Positions 51,427-60,334 of a stretch of 64,000 nt of DNA are shown here, piece by piece; positions within the stretch are counted from its first letter, which is position 1; every line of letters begins with the position of its first letter. The DNA is from Flavobacteriales bacterium. GTDB taxonomy: Bacteria; Bacteroidota; Bacteroidia; Flavobacteriales_D; Sanyastnellaceae. Position numbers and translations under genes: made by a program. The stretch lies in contig PKDZ01000039.1 of assembly GCA_002862785.1 (NCBI GenBank), positions 1 to 64,000 on the forward strand, read 5' to 3'. Under the pieces are notes generated by a model. The model was not told the DNA's origin. It did no database searches and saw only the letters and a program-made list of their open reading frames with translations.

Positions 51427-52113
51427 TCAGTCAGTCTTGCGCTCGAGGACCTCGTCGATCATGCCGTAGGCTTTGGCCTCCTCGGCAATCATCCAGTAGT
51501 CGCGGTCGCTGTCCTCCCACACCTTCTGGTAGTCCTGGCCGCTGTGGTGGGCGATGATTTTGTACAGCTCCTCCTTGAGCTTCATGATCTCGCGGGCGGT
51601 GATTTCGATGTCACTGGCCTGGCCGCGGGCTCCGCCGAGCGGCTGGTGAATCATGGTCCGGCTGTGCTTCAATCCCGTGCGCTTGCCGGCAGCACCGGCG
51701 CAGAGCAACACGGCGCCCATGGAGGCCGCCATGCCCGTGCAGATGGTCGCCACGTCGGGGCGGATGTACTGCATCGTGTCGTAGATGCCGAGTCCAGCGT
51801 AGACGCTGCCGCCCGGGGAGTTGATGTAGATCTGGATGTCCTTCGTCGGGTCGGTGGACTCGAGGAAGAGCATCTGCGCCTGGATGATGTTGGCGATGTA
51901 GTCATCGACCCCGGTGCCGAGGAAGATGATGCGGTCGGCCATCAGGCGGGAGAAGACGTCCACCTCGCGGAAGGGCATCTGACGCTCCTCGATCACGGTG
52001 CGCGTCATGTTCTCCGGACCGTGGACGGCGGAGATGTAGTCCTCGACGTGGTGGCTGGTGAAGCCGCGGTCCTTGACGGCGTACTTCAGGAATTCCTTGC
52101 GGGTGCTCATCAT
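51427..52113 (-). CDS. clpP: ATP-dependent Clp protease proteolytic subunit ClpP
   Basis: 228 residues. Serine protease core with catalytic Ser131 (GMAASMGAV), His156 (MIHQPLGG) and an Asp in the DRDYWM segment; [16 protein letters not shown] is conserved. The N-terminal ~35 residues ([18 protein letters not shown]) are longer than in E. coli, as usual in Bacteroidota. It is the peptidase chamber for ClpX. Upstream tig is 47 bases away. Confidence 0.96.
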   Translation of the reverse strand: MMSTRKEFLKYAVKDRGFTSHHVEDYISAVHGPENMTRTVIEERQMPFREVDVFSRLMADRIIFLGTGVDDYIANIIQAQMLFLESTDPTKDIQIYINSPGGSVYAGLGIYDTMQYIRPDVATICTGMAASMGAVLLCAGAAGKRTGLKHSRTMIHQPLGGARGQASDIEITAREIMKLKEELYKIIAHHSGQDYQKVWEDSDRDYWMIAEEAKAYGMIDEVLERKTD

Positions 52114-52160
52114 GAGAATGGAAAGTTAGGTCCGACCCGGCACAGGGCCGAAGGGAAAGT

Positions 52161-53510
52161 TCAGAGCGAACGGACGATTTCCATCCACTCTTCGTGGGAA
52201 ACCTCTTTCTCCTTGATTTTGGCGAGTTCTCGGAGCTTGTCGATGGCCTTGCGCTCGTAGATCATCTCCGCAACGCGGCGCACTTCTTTCTGCTCGGTGA
52301 GCATTTGGGCCACCATGGGGTCGAGCTGTTCGGCCTCCAGCGGAATGCCGTATTGGGTGTATTGGGCTTTGATGGCGTTGCCCGCCTCCGCTTGAATCTC
52401 CTCGCCGGACACGTCGATGTCGTGCTCGTCGATGATGTGGTTCTGGATGATTTGCCACTTGATGCCCTTGGCGTACTCTTCGAATTCGGCTTCGATTTCC
52501 TCGGCGGAGATCGGCTTTTCATTGGCAATCTGAATCCACCGCTTGAGGAAATCCTCGGGCAGGGACGGATTGAGCTTGTCCACGACCTCTTCGACAAATT
52601 TCCGGCGGAACACCCGGTCCCCGTCGCGGTCGAAGATGCGTTGCAGATCCTCCTCGACCTTGGCGCGGAATCCGGCTTCATCGGTCACGACGTCTTCGCC
52701 GAACAGCTTGTCGTACAGTTCCTCGCCGAGCTCGGCCGGCTCGATGTGCCGGACCTCCTTGACGGTAAATCGGAGCGGGCTTTTGAATTCCGCGGCGGCC
52801 TTGGCGTCGATTCCGAGCATGCGGGCGAGGTCCTCCACGTCGCGGCTGACGTCTCCCGGTTGGACCACCATCTGGGCCTCTTGGCTCAGTCCCATCAGGG
52901 CCTTGGTGGTTTTGGCGTCCTTCACGGAATCCATGCTGATCGTGCCCTCGTGCATCACGCCACCGGGCTTGACCTCGTCGCCCTCCATCTCGACGAATTC
53001 GCCGACCACGAGGCAATCCTCGCCGATTTCGGTCCGCTCGGACATCTTGCCGTAACGGCGCCGGAGGTCCCCGATTTGCTCGTCGATGAGGGCCTCGTCG
53101 ATGCGGACCTTGTGGTGGACGAACTTGGTGAACCAGCCGAATTTGATGTCCACCTTCGGGCTGAGGCCGATGTCATACCGGAAGGTGAAAACGTCCGGCT
53201 TGTCCCAATTGCCGTCGGAATCGTTCTCTTTGGCGGGGATGGGCTGTCCGAGGATGCGCAGCTTCTCTTCGCGGATGTAGCCGTCCATCTTTTCGCCGAG
53301 CAGCTTGTTCAGCTCGTCGGCGAGAACAGCCTTTCCGTATTGCTTTCGGACCAGTTGAATCGGCACCTTGCCCGCGCGGAAACCCGGCATCTTGACCTGC
53401 TTGCGATACTCTTCGAGGATGCCGTCCACCTTCTCCTTGTAATCCTCGGGGTGGACCTTGACGGTCAAGACGCCGTTCAGCGCGTCGATGTTCTCCTTGG
53501 TGATTTCCAT
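52161..53510 (-). CDS. tig: Trigger factor
   Basis: 449 residues. The ribosome-binding loop MPGFRAGKVPIQLV near residues 40-53 is the signature, with a central FKBP-like domain (~150-240) and a long helical C-terminal arm. It is the ribosome-bound folding chaperone. The start at 53510 (MEITKENIDALNGVLTV) is the only sensible ATG; the frame is open upstream into tRNA-Leu, which is not coding. The tRNA-Leu gene begins 28 bases further upstream and is read in the same direction, so a shared transcript is possible. Confidence 0.94.
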   Translation of the reverse strand: MEITKENIDALNGVLTVKVHPEDYKEKVDGILEEYRKQVKMPGFRAGKVPIQLVRKQYGKAVLADELNKLLGEKMDGYIREEKLRILGQPIPAKENDSDGNWDKPDVFTFRYDIGLSPKVDIKFGWFTKFVHHKVRIDEALIDEQIGDLRRRYGKMSERTEIGEDCLVVGEFVEMEGDEVKPGGVMHEGTISMDSVKDAKTTKALMGLSQEAQMVVQPGDVSRDVEDLARMLGIDAKAAAEFKSPLRFTVKEVRHIEPAELGEELYDKLFGEDVVTDEAGFRAKVEEDLQRIFDRDGDRVFRRKFVEEVVDKLNPSLPEDFLKRWIQIANEKPISAEEIEAEFEEYAKGIKWQIIQNHIIDEHDIDVSGEEIQAEAGNAIKAQYTQYGIPLEAEQLDPMVAQMLTEQKEVRRVAEMIYERKAIDKLRELAKIKEKEVSHEEWMEIVRSL

Positions 53511-53537
53511 GTCGTTGTGCTCGTGTACGGTACAGAG

Positions 53538-53619
53538 TGCGGGCGAAGGGACTCGAACCCCCACGCCTTGCGGCACCAGATCCTAAATCTGGCGTGTCTA
53601 CCAATTCCACCACGCCCGC
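53538..53619 (-). tRNA. tRNA-Leu (anticodon TAG)
   Basis: 82 nt class II tRNA without encoded CCA. Acceptor GCGGGCG pairs CGCCCGC, discriminator A; D arm TGGTGGAATTGGTAGACACG; anticodon stem CCAGA/TCTGG with loop TTTAGGA, so anticodon TAG; a long variable arm (GCCGC...GCG region) marks leucine; T arm GGGGGTTCGAGTCCC. It reads CUA/CUN codons. Located directly before tig on the same strand; no terminator is seen between them. Confidence 0.96.
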
Positions 53620-53721
53620 AGGGGGCGCGAAGATAGGTCTCTTCTCGACGGGGACGAAGCGGGAGGCACCGCCTGTCAACTGCGGGTTTGCCGCCGGTTC
53701 CCACGGGGGACATTTCCGGCC

Positions 53722-54402
53722 GTGATCCTCCCGGTCCTCTTGCTCTTGCCCTGGGCGTTGTCCACTCCGCCCGAGCCCCCGTCTGGGCAGGCGTCCCCGT
53801 TGTGTTTCGAGGTGCGAATGGCGCCGCCCGGCGCGGTGTTCCTGCGCTCCAGCGCAACATTGGTTTCCCGGCAGTCCAAAATGATGTTCGAGGGGCGGTG
53901 GATCCCTGGAGGCACCGTGCAAGTCGGAGGAACTGTCGCCCTCCCATTCGACGCCCATCGAACGTTGGCCCTCGGCGTTTCCGGATCGTTGGAGGAGGCA
54001 CTCGGGGTTCGATTCGGATTGGCCCTGGCGGCAGGGGCCGCATTCGAGGTGCAATGGCCAGTCCTTCAGCATCCGGCGATGCCGCTTCGCCCCGTCTGGC
54101 GGGCCGCTCAACCGCTCGATTTCGGTCGGGGGGCCACCGGGGCTGCATTTGGAAGCTGGAGGCCCGGCCGGCCGCCCCGAATCTGGCTCTCGGCAAACCG
54201 CGGTGAATGGGGGGTCATGGTCGGATCTGGTGGGGTGCAGGTCTCGCACAGCTTCAGGGGCGATCGGCTCCCCATCCGATGGCAGATCGGATGGATGCGG
54301 GCTGGCATTCCTTGGGCCGGAGCCCGATTTGACTCGGCTGGAGCCCGGAGTCCGGGCTGGTCTGCAGGGTGCATGTCGGCGCCGGCGGGCAGGGGCGGAT
54401 GA
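53722..54402 (+). CDS. Putative exported beta-rich protein, probably the first part of a frameshifted gene
   Basis: 226 residues from a GTG start. A signal peptide (MILPVLLLLPWALSTPP) and beta-strand-rich segments (VQVGGTVALPFDAHRTLALGVSGSL, FGLALAAGAAFEVQWPV) suggest an outer-membrane or periplasmic protein. The frame ends at 54402 in sequence of poor quality (SPGWSAGCMSAPAGRGG), while a different frame continues a plausible beta-strand pattern from about 54333 on. I infer one gene broken by a -1 shift. Nothing is recognised by name. Codon use and GC match the surroundings. Confidence 0.45.
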   Translation: MILPVLLLLPWALSTPPEPPSGQASPLCFEVRMAPPGAVFLRSSATLVSRQSKMMFEGRWIPGGTVQVGGTVALPFDAHRTLALGVSGSLEEALGVRFGLALAAGAAFEVQWPVLQHPAMPLRPVWRAAQPLDFGRGATGAAFGSWRPGRPPRIWLSANRGEWGVMVGSGGVQVSHSFRGDRLPIRWQIGWMRAGIPWAGARFDSAGARSPGWSAGCMSAPAGRGG

Positions 54403-54866
54403 GGGGTGGTCTGGTGGGCTTCGTGGCGGCCTTCGAAGCGCCCAGGATGGGACGATGGAAAATGGGGTGTGCGCAGGCCTGGGGTCACCGGGAAGCACCT
54501 GTTCGTTACATCCCCGGATGGGACCGCCTCCCGGCCCGCGCCTTCGGAGATGGCGATGCCCATGCCTTCATCCGGCTTCGGCCATCTGGGGGGCACACGG
54601 AATGGGCTTTGCGATTCTCTTGGCAGGATCCGGAGGGGTCGGGGTGGGAGCGGGGCAGGCGAAAAACGGGAATTGCAGGGTTCAGCGTGGATTTTCGGCC
54701 GGGCAACGGCAGACGGGTCCGTCCGGGGCGGCGCTATATTGGGCGGGCGGAGCACAAGGCTTTCCTTCCGCCGACAAACCAACCGAAAGACGACCATGGC
54801 CACCACTTCCGACATCAAGAATGGACTCTGCATCCGCCACCAGGGGGGGTTGTACCAGGTCATTGA
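54333..54866 (+). pseudogene. Probable continuation of the frameshifted exported-protein gene
   Basis: In the frame one base back, 54333-54866 is open. It reads GRMRGGLVGFVAAFEAPR, ARAFGDGDAHAFIRLRPS, TEWALRFSWQDPEG and TGIAGFSVDFRP, which alternates like beta strands of a barrel and resembles an OMP ending. The frame then runs 71 bases into efp, so the natural stop may have been lost with the shift. It could also be a chance open frame in GC-rich DNA. Confidence 0.35.
54735..54741 (+). promoter_or_regulatory. TATATTG, candidate -7 box for efp
   Basis: TATATTG lies 54 bases before the efp ATG. It is identical to the recQ box at 4037 and fits the TAnnTTG pattern of the window. Confidence 0.4.
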
Positions 54867-55362
54867 ATTCCTCCACAAGAAGACCGCTCGGGGCTCGGGC
54901 AATGTCTGGACGAGGATGAAGAACCTCGAGAACGGCAAGATCATCGAGCACAGCTACAACACCGGGTCCAAGATTGACGTGATCCGCGTGGAGACCCGGG
55001 AGTACACCTACCTCTATGAGGATGACATGGGATACAATTTCATGAATTCCGACACCTTCGAGCAGATCAGCTTGGAGAAGCACCTCATCGACAACTCCCA
55101 GTTCCTGCAGGATGAGATGAAGTGCCTCATCGTGTTCCACGCCGAGGAGGAGCGCCCGTTGAGCGCCAGCCTGCCCAGCCACATCGAGGCTGAAATCACC
55201 TACACCGAGCCGGGGGTCAAAGGCGACACCGCCACCAACACGCTCAAGCCGGCGACAATTGATACGGGAGCTGAGGTCCGCGTGCCGCTCTTCATCAACA
55301 TCGGCGACCGCATCAAGGTGGACACCCGCACGGGAGACTACTCCGAACGGGTCAAGAAGTAA
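54796..55362 (+). CDS. efp: Translation elongation factor P
   Basis: 188 residues: KOW-like domain I, OB domains II and III, closing VPLFINIGDRIKVDTRTGDY. EF-P rescues ribosomes stalled at polyproline. The domain I loop that carries the modified Lys34 (KPGKG in E. coli and most Bacteroidota) reads HKKTARGSGNVW here, so the modifiable position is Arg32 and the neighbouring Pro-Gly is lost. The start MATTSDIKNGLCI is the normal Bacteroidota N-terminus. It precedes the phosphatase gene by 5 bases. Confidence 0.95.
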   Translation: MATTSDIKNGLCIRHQGGLYQVIEFLHKKTARGSGNVWTRMKNLENGKIIEHSYNTGSKIDVIRVETREYTYLYEDDMGYNFMNSDTFEQISLEKHLIDNSQFLQDEMKCLIVFHAEEERPLSASLPSHIEAEITYTEPGVKGDTATNTLKPATIDTGAEVRVPLFINIGDRIKVDTRTGDYSERVKK

Positions 55363-55367
55363 GGGCC

Positions 55368-56591
55368 ATGTCCGCCGATCTCCGGACACGGAAGCGGCTG
55401 GACCGTCTGCGACAGCAGGCGGACGCGTTGTTGGACCTGACCCAGGCCATCAACCGCAACGTGCCCGATGACGAGCTCTTCGGTCACTACCAACGCATTC
55501 TAAATGCCCTCGGCGTCGGCAAGCTGGCCCTGTTCTGCCGTGACTTCGGAGATGGCACCTGGGCGTGTTCCGTGGAGTGGGGTTACCCGACCAAGCTGCC
55601 CCGTTTGGACGATGCCGACGCGGCCCTCGGTGGCAAAGCCCATGGCATCGTCGCGGGCGACACCGAGGTGGAGTTCGACCTCGCCATTCCCGTCGAGCAC
55701 GAGCAGGAGGTCATCGCTTATGTGGTGATGGGCGATCGTGAGGAAGGCCGGGGCATGAGCCCGTCCATCCGCCACGTCCGCTTCATCACGACCTTGACCA
55801 ATGTGCTCGTGGTCGCCCTCCGGAACCGGGAGCTGACGGCCGAACGCATCCGGACGGCCGGAATCGAGCGGGAGCTGGAACTGGCTGGTGAGATGCAGTC
55901 CATGTTGCTCCCTCGGGTGTTGCCCGAGGACGACCACCGAAGTTTTTCCGCCCGGTATCGGCCCCACCATCACGTGGGCGGGGACTACTACGATGCCGTG
56001 CGGCTCGCCGACGGACGCATGGCCATCGCCATCGCCGATGTGAGCGGCAAGGGCATGCCCGCGGCGTTCCTGATGTCCAACTTCCAGGCCCATCTGCACG
56101 CCCACCTCGAGCGGGGCGAGGTGGACCTCGAGAATCTCGTGCGGTCCCTCAACCAGCGGGTCTTCAGCAGTGCCCGCGGAGAGCGCTTCATCACCTTCTT
56201 CTTTGCACTCCACGATCCAGCACGGGGCGCCATCGACTACGTCAACTGCGGCCACAACCCACCGCTCTTCGTGCCGGACAAGGGGCCGGGGATGTTCCTC
56301 GGGGCCGGTTGTCCTGGCCTCGGCATGCTGGATGCGTTGCCCGTGGTGGGCGTCGGGACGCTGGATGCGCGTCCCGGATCGACGCTGGTCTGCTTCACCG
56401 ACGGTCTGGTCGAGCAGGAAAACGAAGCCGGTCAGGATTTCGGGGAGCACCGCCTGCAGCGCCTCGTCGAGTCCGATCGGAAGGCGGGAGCGGAGGCGAT
56501 GAACGCCGCCATCATCGTGGAATGGGAGCGCCACCGGGGGACGGCGGATCCAGCGGACGATACGGCCCTGCTGACGACTCGCTTCTCCTGA
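55368..56591 (+). CDS. SpoIIE/RsbU-type PP2C serine phosphatase with N-terminal GAF-like region
   Basis: 407 residues, soluble. An N-terminal coiled coil and GAF-like sensory region (~1-160) leads by a signalling helix (IERELELAGEMQSMLLP) to the PP2C domain: GGDYYDAV, IADVSGKGMPAA, YVNCGHNPP and CFTDGLVEQENEAGQDFGEHR, all metal-binding motifs intact. RsbU-type phosphatases act on anti-anti-sigma-like partners; none is in the window. It begins 5 bases after efp and overlaps the convergent ligase gene by 80 bases at the 3' end. Confidence 0.9.
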   Translation: MSADLRTRKRLDRLRQQADALLDLTQAINRNVPDDELFGHYQRILNALGVGKLALFCRDFGDGTWACSVEWGYPTKLPRLDDADAALGGKAHGIVAGDTEVEFDLAIPVEHEQEVIAYVVMGDREEGRGMSPSIRHVRFITTLTNVLVVALRNRELTAERIRTAGIERELELAGEMQSMLLPRVLPEDDHRSFSARYRPHHHVGGDYYDAVRLADGRMAIAIADVSGKGMPAAFLMSNFQAHLHAHLERGEVDLENLVRSLNQRVFSSARGERFITFFFALHDPARGAIDYVNCGHNPPLFVPDKGPGMFLGAGCPGLGMLDALPVVGVGTLDARPGSTLVCFTDGLVEQENEAGQDFGEHRLQRLVESDRKAGAEAMNAAIIVEWERHRGTADPADDTALLTTRFS

Positions 56592-58023
56592 GTCCGACGT
56601 CCATCATGACGAGCATCGCGAGGAAGCCCCAGAACGGGGCGCTGGCCTTGTCGGTGTCGAGGTAGTTGTTCAACACCCCGTGGATGAAGTAGGTCAGCAC
56701 ACCGAGGTAGATGGAGAGGGCCCACCAGGATCGCCAGCGGTCCTGGTGGCGCAGGGCGCGATGGACGCGGAACCCCACGACGGAGGTCCACCACAGCAGG
56801 ACGAGCACGATCAAGGCGCCGGGCACGCCCTGCTCAGCCAGCGGCCCCAGGTATTCGCTGTGGGCGTTGCCCCGGTCGGCATTGTTGGTCGAGATGATCG
56901 TCCGGTGTTCCGACCGTTGCAAGGGGGCGTAGACGAATTGATACGTCCCGGGGCCCCACCCCACGAGGGGGCGTTCCTGCCAGAGGGCGACGGCGCAGCT
57001 CCAGCGGTTGATGCGCTCGAGGTTGGAGGCGTCACTGGAGACGTTGGAGATGGACTCCACATGCTCGGTCAGGTCATCTGAAGAGTCCTGGTCGTTGCGT
57101 TCCAGGGAGATGAGCAGCTGGTCCCAGACCAGGAACAGCATCAGCAATCCCAAGATGCCCGTGCCCAGCAGCGTGCGCAGCCGCACCCCGAACATCATCA
57201 GCGCGCCGATGCCGGCCGCCGCCGCCACGGAGACCCAAGCGGCTCGAGTGAAGGAGAGAATCAGACCCACGGTCAGGACCGTGAATGCCACGGTCAGGCC
57301 CAGCTTGCCGATGCCCGATCGGCTGGGCTTGAGCAGCAGGGCGAGCGAGGGGAACCAGAACATGGCGAGCACGGCGCCGTAGCTCGTGTGGTCCTTGAAG
57401 AAGGGGTCCATGACCCAGTGTCCGGCTTGCTTCTCAAACCCATAGCCTGCGTGACGCACCACGGTGTAGACGATGACGGCGAGCAGCGGGATTAAGTAGA
57501 GCAGGACGAAGCGTTCTTGCTTCCGCTCCCCGGTGACAAGGGGGGCCAGCAGGAAGAAGAAACCGACCACGAACCATCCCCGTGCGATGAGGAATTTGAC
57601 CGAGACCATCGGGTCGGAGGAGGTGAGGGTGGTCAGGGCGAGCCACACGAACATCACCTGGATGCACCGCGTGATGGGATGCGCCTCGAGGCTGGCATTG
57701 AGGCGAATGCCCCGCAGCCGGTCCAGCAGGAAGAGCAGGAGCAGACCGAAGAGCAGGGGTTCGGTGGGCAGGTACAGTCCGACGCCGCCGATCTCAAGCT
57801 GTTCGAGATTCAGGCTCAGAGGGACGGTGGCGACCAGCCCGAGGAGGAGCAGGTCCCGACGGGCGAGGGCGAGGGCGACGACCCCGACCACCAGGGGCAG
57901 GGCAGCGACCGGCCAGGTTTGTGTGGCGATGGCAGCTCCGAGCAGCACGGCATACCCGATCGCCACCGCGACGGCGGTGCGGTGTTCGGGAAGCCAGAGC
58001 CGGAGGCCGTTGCCGGAGGGCAT
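56512..58023 (-). CDS. O-antigen ligase/polymerase-family membrane protein (Wzy/WaaL-like)
   Basis: 503 residues with about twelve membrane helices. The large periplasmic loop contains the Wzy_C features RINRWSCAVALWQERPLVGWGPGTYQF and NNADRGNAHSEYLGPLAEQGVPG, characteristic of the family that polymerises or ligates surface polysaccharide. Polymerase and ligase cannot be separated by sequence. The start shares a base with the stop of the Wzz-like gene upstream (TGATG), so they are coupled. The last 80 bases overlap the phosphatase gene on the other strand. Confidence 0.88.
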   Translation of the reverse strand: MPSGNGLRLWLPEHRTAVAVAIGYAVLLGAAIATQTWPVAALPLVVGVVALALARRDLLLLGLVATVPLSLNLEQLEIGGVGLYLPTEPLLFGLLLLFLLDRLRGIRLNASLEAHPITRCIQVMFVWLALTTLTSSDPMVSVKFLIARGWFVVGFFFLLAPLVTGERKQERFVLLYLIPLLAVIVYTVVRHAGYGFEKQAGHWVMDPFFKDHTSYGAVLAMFWFPSLALLLKPSRSGIGKLGLTVAFTVLTVGLILSFTRAAWVSVAAAAGIGALMMFGVRLRTLLGTGILGLLMLFLVWDQLLISLERNDQDSSDDLTEHVESISNVSSDASNLERINRWSCAVALWQERPLVGWGPGTYQFVYAPLQRSEHRTIISTNNADRGNAHSEYLGPLAEQGVPGALIVLVLLWWTSVVGFRVHRALRHQDRWRSWWALSIYLGVLTYFIHGVLNNYLDTDKASAPFWGFLAMLVMMDVGLRRSESSAGPYRPLDPPSPGGAPIPR

Positions 58024-59015
58024 CAGCGGACCGCGTCGCGGAAGAGCAGGAAGACGAGGGCGGCCAGGGCGACGGACACAGCGCCCATGACGGTGATGAG
58101 CCAGCGGATGGGGCGGGCTTTCTTGTCCGCCACGGCGGCCCGGTCCACCACGAACGCAGCCGGAATCTGGGACTCGGCATCCAGCTTGTTGAGGTCGAAG
58201 CGCTTTTTGAGCACGGCTTCCTGCTCAAAGGCGTCTTCGAGCTTCGTGGTCAGCTGGTTGAATTCCGTCGCGAAGGGGGCCAGTTGCTCCATCTTGCCCA
58301 GGATGTTGGCCGCCCGGGAGGGTTGGCCTTCGGCGAGGGCGGTGGCGTATTGCTCATTGAGCCCCTCGATCTGGACGGGGTAGTCATACACGCCTTCGCG
58401 CCGGAGATCGGCCAGCCGGTCTTCCATGCGCTCGATGCCTTCCTGGTGCTGTTCGAGGCTTTGCTTGGCATAGCGGAAGGCCTCCATGGCGCGGTCGTTG
58501 CGGAGTTGGTTGGAGACCGAATCGGTGAGGTTGGCGATGTCGTTGGCAATGTCGCGGGCCATCAGCGGCTCCTTGTCGAAGACGTCGATGCGGATGGAGC
58601 CGTAGCGTGTCAGGGCGGCGTCGACCTTGCCGGCGTAGACCTTCGCCATCGCCGCCTGGGCACCGGCTTCCCCCCGCTCGATGTCGTAGTGCGCCCAGAG
58701 GTCGTACTTGTCGATGATGCGGCGCCGTACCCGGTCCGAATTCAGAATCTGGAGCAGGCGCTCGGCATCTTCCGTTTCTCCGTAGGCCAAAATGTCCTCG
58801 CGCTTTTCGGCCTCATAGAACTGCGCCCCAATGGATTGCTGGGGCAGGGCAAACAGAACGACCGAAGACTGGAATTCGGGTTCGATGAGGAAGGTGGCCG
58901 CGGCGCTGATGAGGCCGCCGATCAGACCGGACAGAATCAAGGGGTTCCGCCAGGCCCAGATGCGCCGAAGCAAGGCGTTGTCTTCCTGTCGGTTGGCGGA
59001 GTTGGAGTCAATCAT
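58023..59015 (-). CDS. Wzz-type polysaccharide chain-length regulator
   Basis: 330 residues. Two membrane helices, one near the N-terminus (NPLILSGLIGGLISAAATFLI) and one at the C-terminus (WLITVMGAVSVALAALVFLLF), flank a long periplasmic coiled-coil region, the PCP/Wzz layout. No tyrosine-kinase domain is attached. It sets O-antigen or exopolysaccharide length with the Wzy-like protein encoded next. The start at 59015 (MIDSNSANRQEDNALL) is preferred because the in-frame upstream extension has no family look. Confidence 0.82.
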   Translation of the reverse strand: MIDSNSANRQEDNALLRRIWAWRNPLILSGLIGGLISAAATFLIEPEFQSSVVLFALPQQSIGAQFYEAEKREDILAYGETEDAERLLQILNSDRVRRRIIDKYDLWAHYDIERGEAGAQAAMAKVYAGKVDAALTRYGSIRIDVFDKEPLMARDIANDIANLTDSVSNQLRNDRAMEAFRYAKQSLEQHQEGIERMEDRLADLRREGVYDYPVQIEGLNEQYATALAEGQPSRAANILGKMEQLAPFATEFNQLTTKLEDAFEQEAVLKKRFDLNKLDAESQIPAAFVVDRAAVADKKARPIRWLITVMGAVSVALAALVFLLFRDAVR

Positions 59016-59130
59016 GGTGGTGCGTGGTCGGATGTCCCGAAGCAACCGCAAGATGCACCGAGACACGCCCCCAACGGATGGGATTCCCTTTCGAGTATGC
59101 GCGTTCTTTCCACGGCCCGCGGGTGCGCAG

Positions 59131-59137
59131 TAGCTTC
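59131..59137 (+). promoter_or_regulatory. TAGCTTC, candidate -7 box for the glycosyltransferase gene
   Basis: TAGCTTC followed by G ends 6 bases before the ATG at 59144 in the divergent gap with the Wzz gene. It is one base off the TAGCTTG boxes at 21434 and 27559. Confidence 0.3.
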
Positions 59138-59143
59138 GCCGCC

Positions 59144-60334
59144 ATGGCTGTGATTGCCGTCAATACCCGATTGGTTGTTCCCGGACGGCTGGACGGCATC
59201 GGTTGGTTCACCTTGGAGACGGTCCAACGGATGGTGGCGGATCACCCCGAACACGAATTCCACCTGCTGTTTGACCGCAATCCCCCGGTGGATTTGTTCC
59301 CGGGAGACAATGTGCACCACCATTGGGTCTGGCCTCCGGCTCGGCGTCCGTTTCTCGTGGATTGGTGGATGGACCGAAGCATCCCGGCGCTCCTCAGGAA
59401 GGTGGAGGCCGACCTCTTTCTTTCTCCAGATGGCTTCCTGAGCCACCGGACGGAGGTGCCGCAAGTGGCCGTTCAACACGATTTGAATTTCGAGCACCAT
59501 CCAGAATGGCTGCCGGCCAACGTCGCTCGGCACTACCGCCGACGGTTTCCGCAATCGGCAGAACGTGCAGTCCGGATTGCCACGGTGAGCCAATACAGCG
59601 CCCAAGACATTGTGGCGCAATACGGGGTCGATCCGGGCAAGATTGACGTGGTGTACAACGGAGCCGGGGCGGCGTATCATCAGCCCTTGGGGGTCCGACC
59701 GGACCAAGAGGCCCGGGCCATACGGAACCGGCTGACTGGGGGGCAGCGTTATTTCGTCTTCGTGGGCACCCAGCATCCCCGGAAAAACCTCGAAGGCTTG
59801 CTCGAAGCGTTCACGGCGTACCGAAAAGCCGGCGGAACGTGGGATTTACTGCTGGTCGGGACGGCCATCTGGCGGAAACGGGGCTTCGATGCCCGCAACA
59901 GTCTGGAGGCCATGCCGGAGGACATCCGCCCCTTCGTGCACCGTTCGGGATGGCTTCCGCAGGACGAATTGGCGGCCGTGCTCGCCGCCGCCGGAGCCAT
60001 GGTGTTCATCCCGTGGTTCGAAGGGTTTGGCATTCCCTTGTTGGAGGCGTTTGCCGCTGGCACTCCGGCCATTCATTCCAATCGAACTTCCTTGCCGGAA
60101 GTGGCCGGCGGCGCTGGGCTGGAAGTGGCCCCGGAAGACACCTCGACGGTGGTCGAAGCCCTGTTGCGCATCGAGCAGGAACCAGCATTGCGTGAGGCCC
60201 TCATCGAAAAGGGGCGGCACCGCGCCGACGCCTTCAGTTGGGAGCAAACCTCTGCCCTGCTGTGGGACTGCCTGGTGAAGGCCGGCGAGCAGGTCGGGGT
60301 GCATCTCGGATCGCCTCAGGCCATGGAAGCGTGA
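59144..60334 (+). CDS. GT4-family glycosyltransferase (mannosyltransferase-like)
   Basis: 396 residues, GT-B fold. The nucleotide-sugar half has VFVGTQHPRKNLEGLLEAF and the E-x7-E motif in WFEGFGIPLLEAFAAGTP, and SRTSLPEV is typical. The N-terminal half (MAVIAVNTRLVVPGRLDGIG) is like mannosyl/rhamnosyl transferases that act in the cytoplasm on lipid-linked sugar. It lies next to Wzz and Wzy genes, so it probably serves surface polysaccharide. The stop overlaps the rnhB start by four bases (GTGA). Confidence 0.88.
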   Translation: MAVIAVNTRLVVPGRLDGIGWFTLETVQRMVADHPEHEFHLLFDRNPPVDLFPGDNVHHHWVWPPARRPFLVDWWMDRSIPALLRKVEADLFLSPDGFLSHRTEVPQVAVQHDLNFEHHPEWLPANVARHYRRRFPQSAERAVRIATVSQYSAQDIVAQYGVDPGKIDVVYNGAGAAYHQPLGVRPDQEARAIRNRLTGGQRYFVFVGTQHPRKNLEGLLEAFTAYRKAGGTWDLLLVGTAIWRKRGFDARNSLEAMPEDIRPFVHRSGWLPQDELAAVLAAAGAMVFIPWFEGFGIPLLEAFAAGTPAIHSNRTSLPEVAGGAGLEVAPEDTSTVVEALLRIEQEPALREALIEKGRHRADAFSWEQTSALLWDCLVKAGEQVGVHLGSPQAMEA

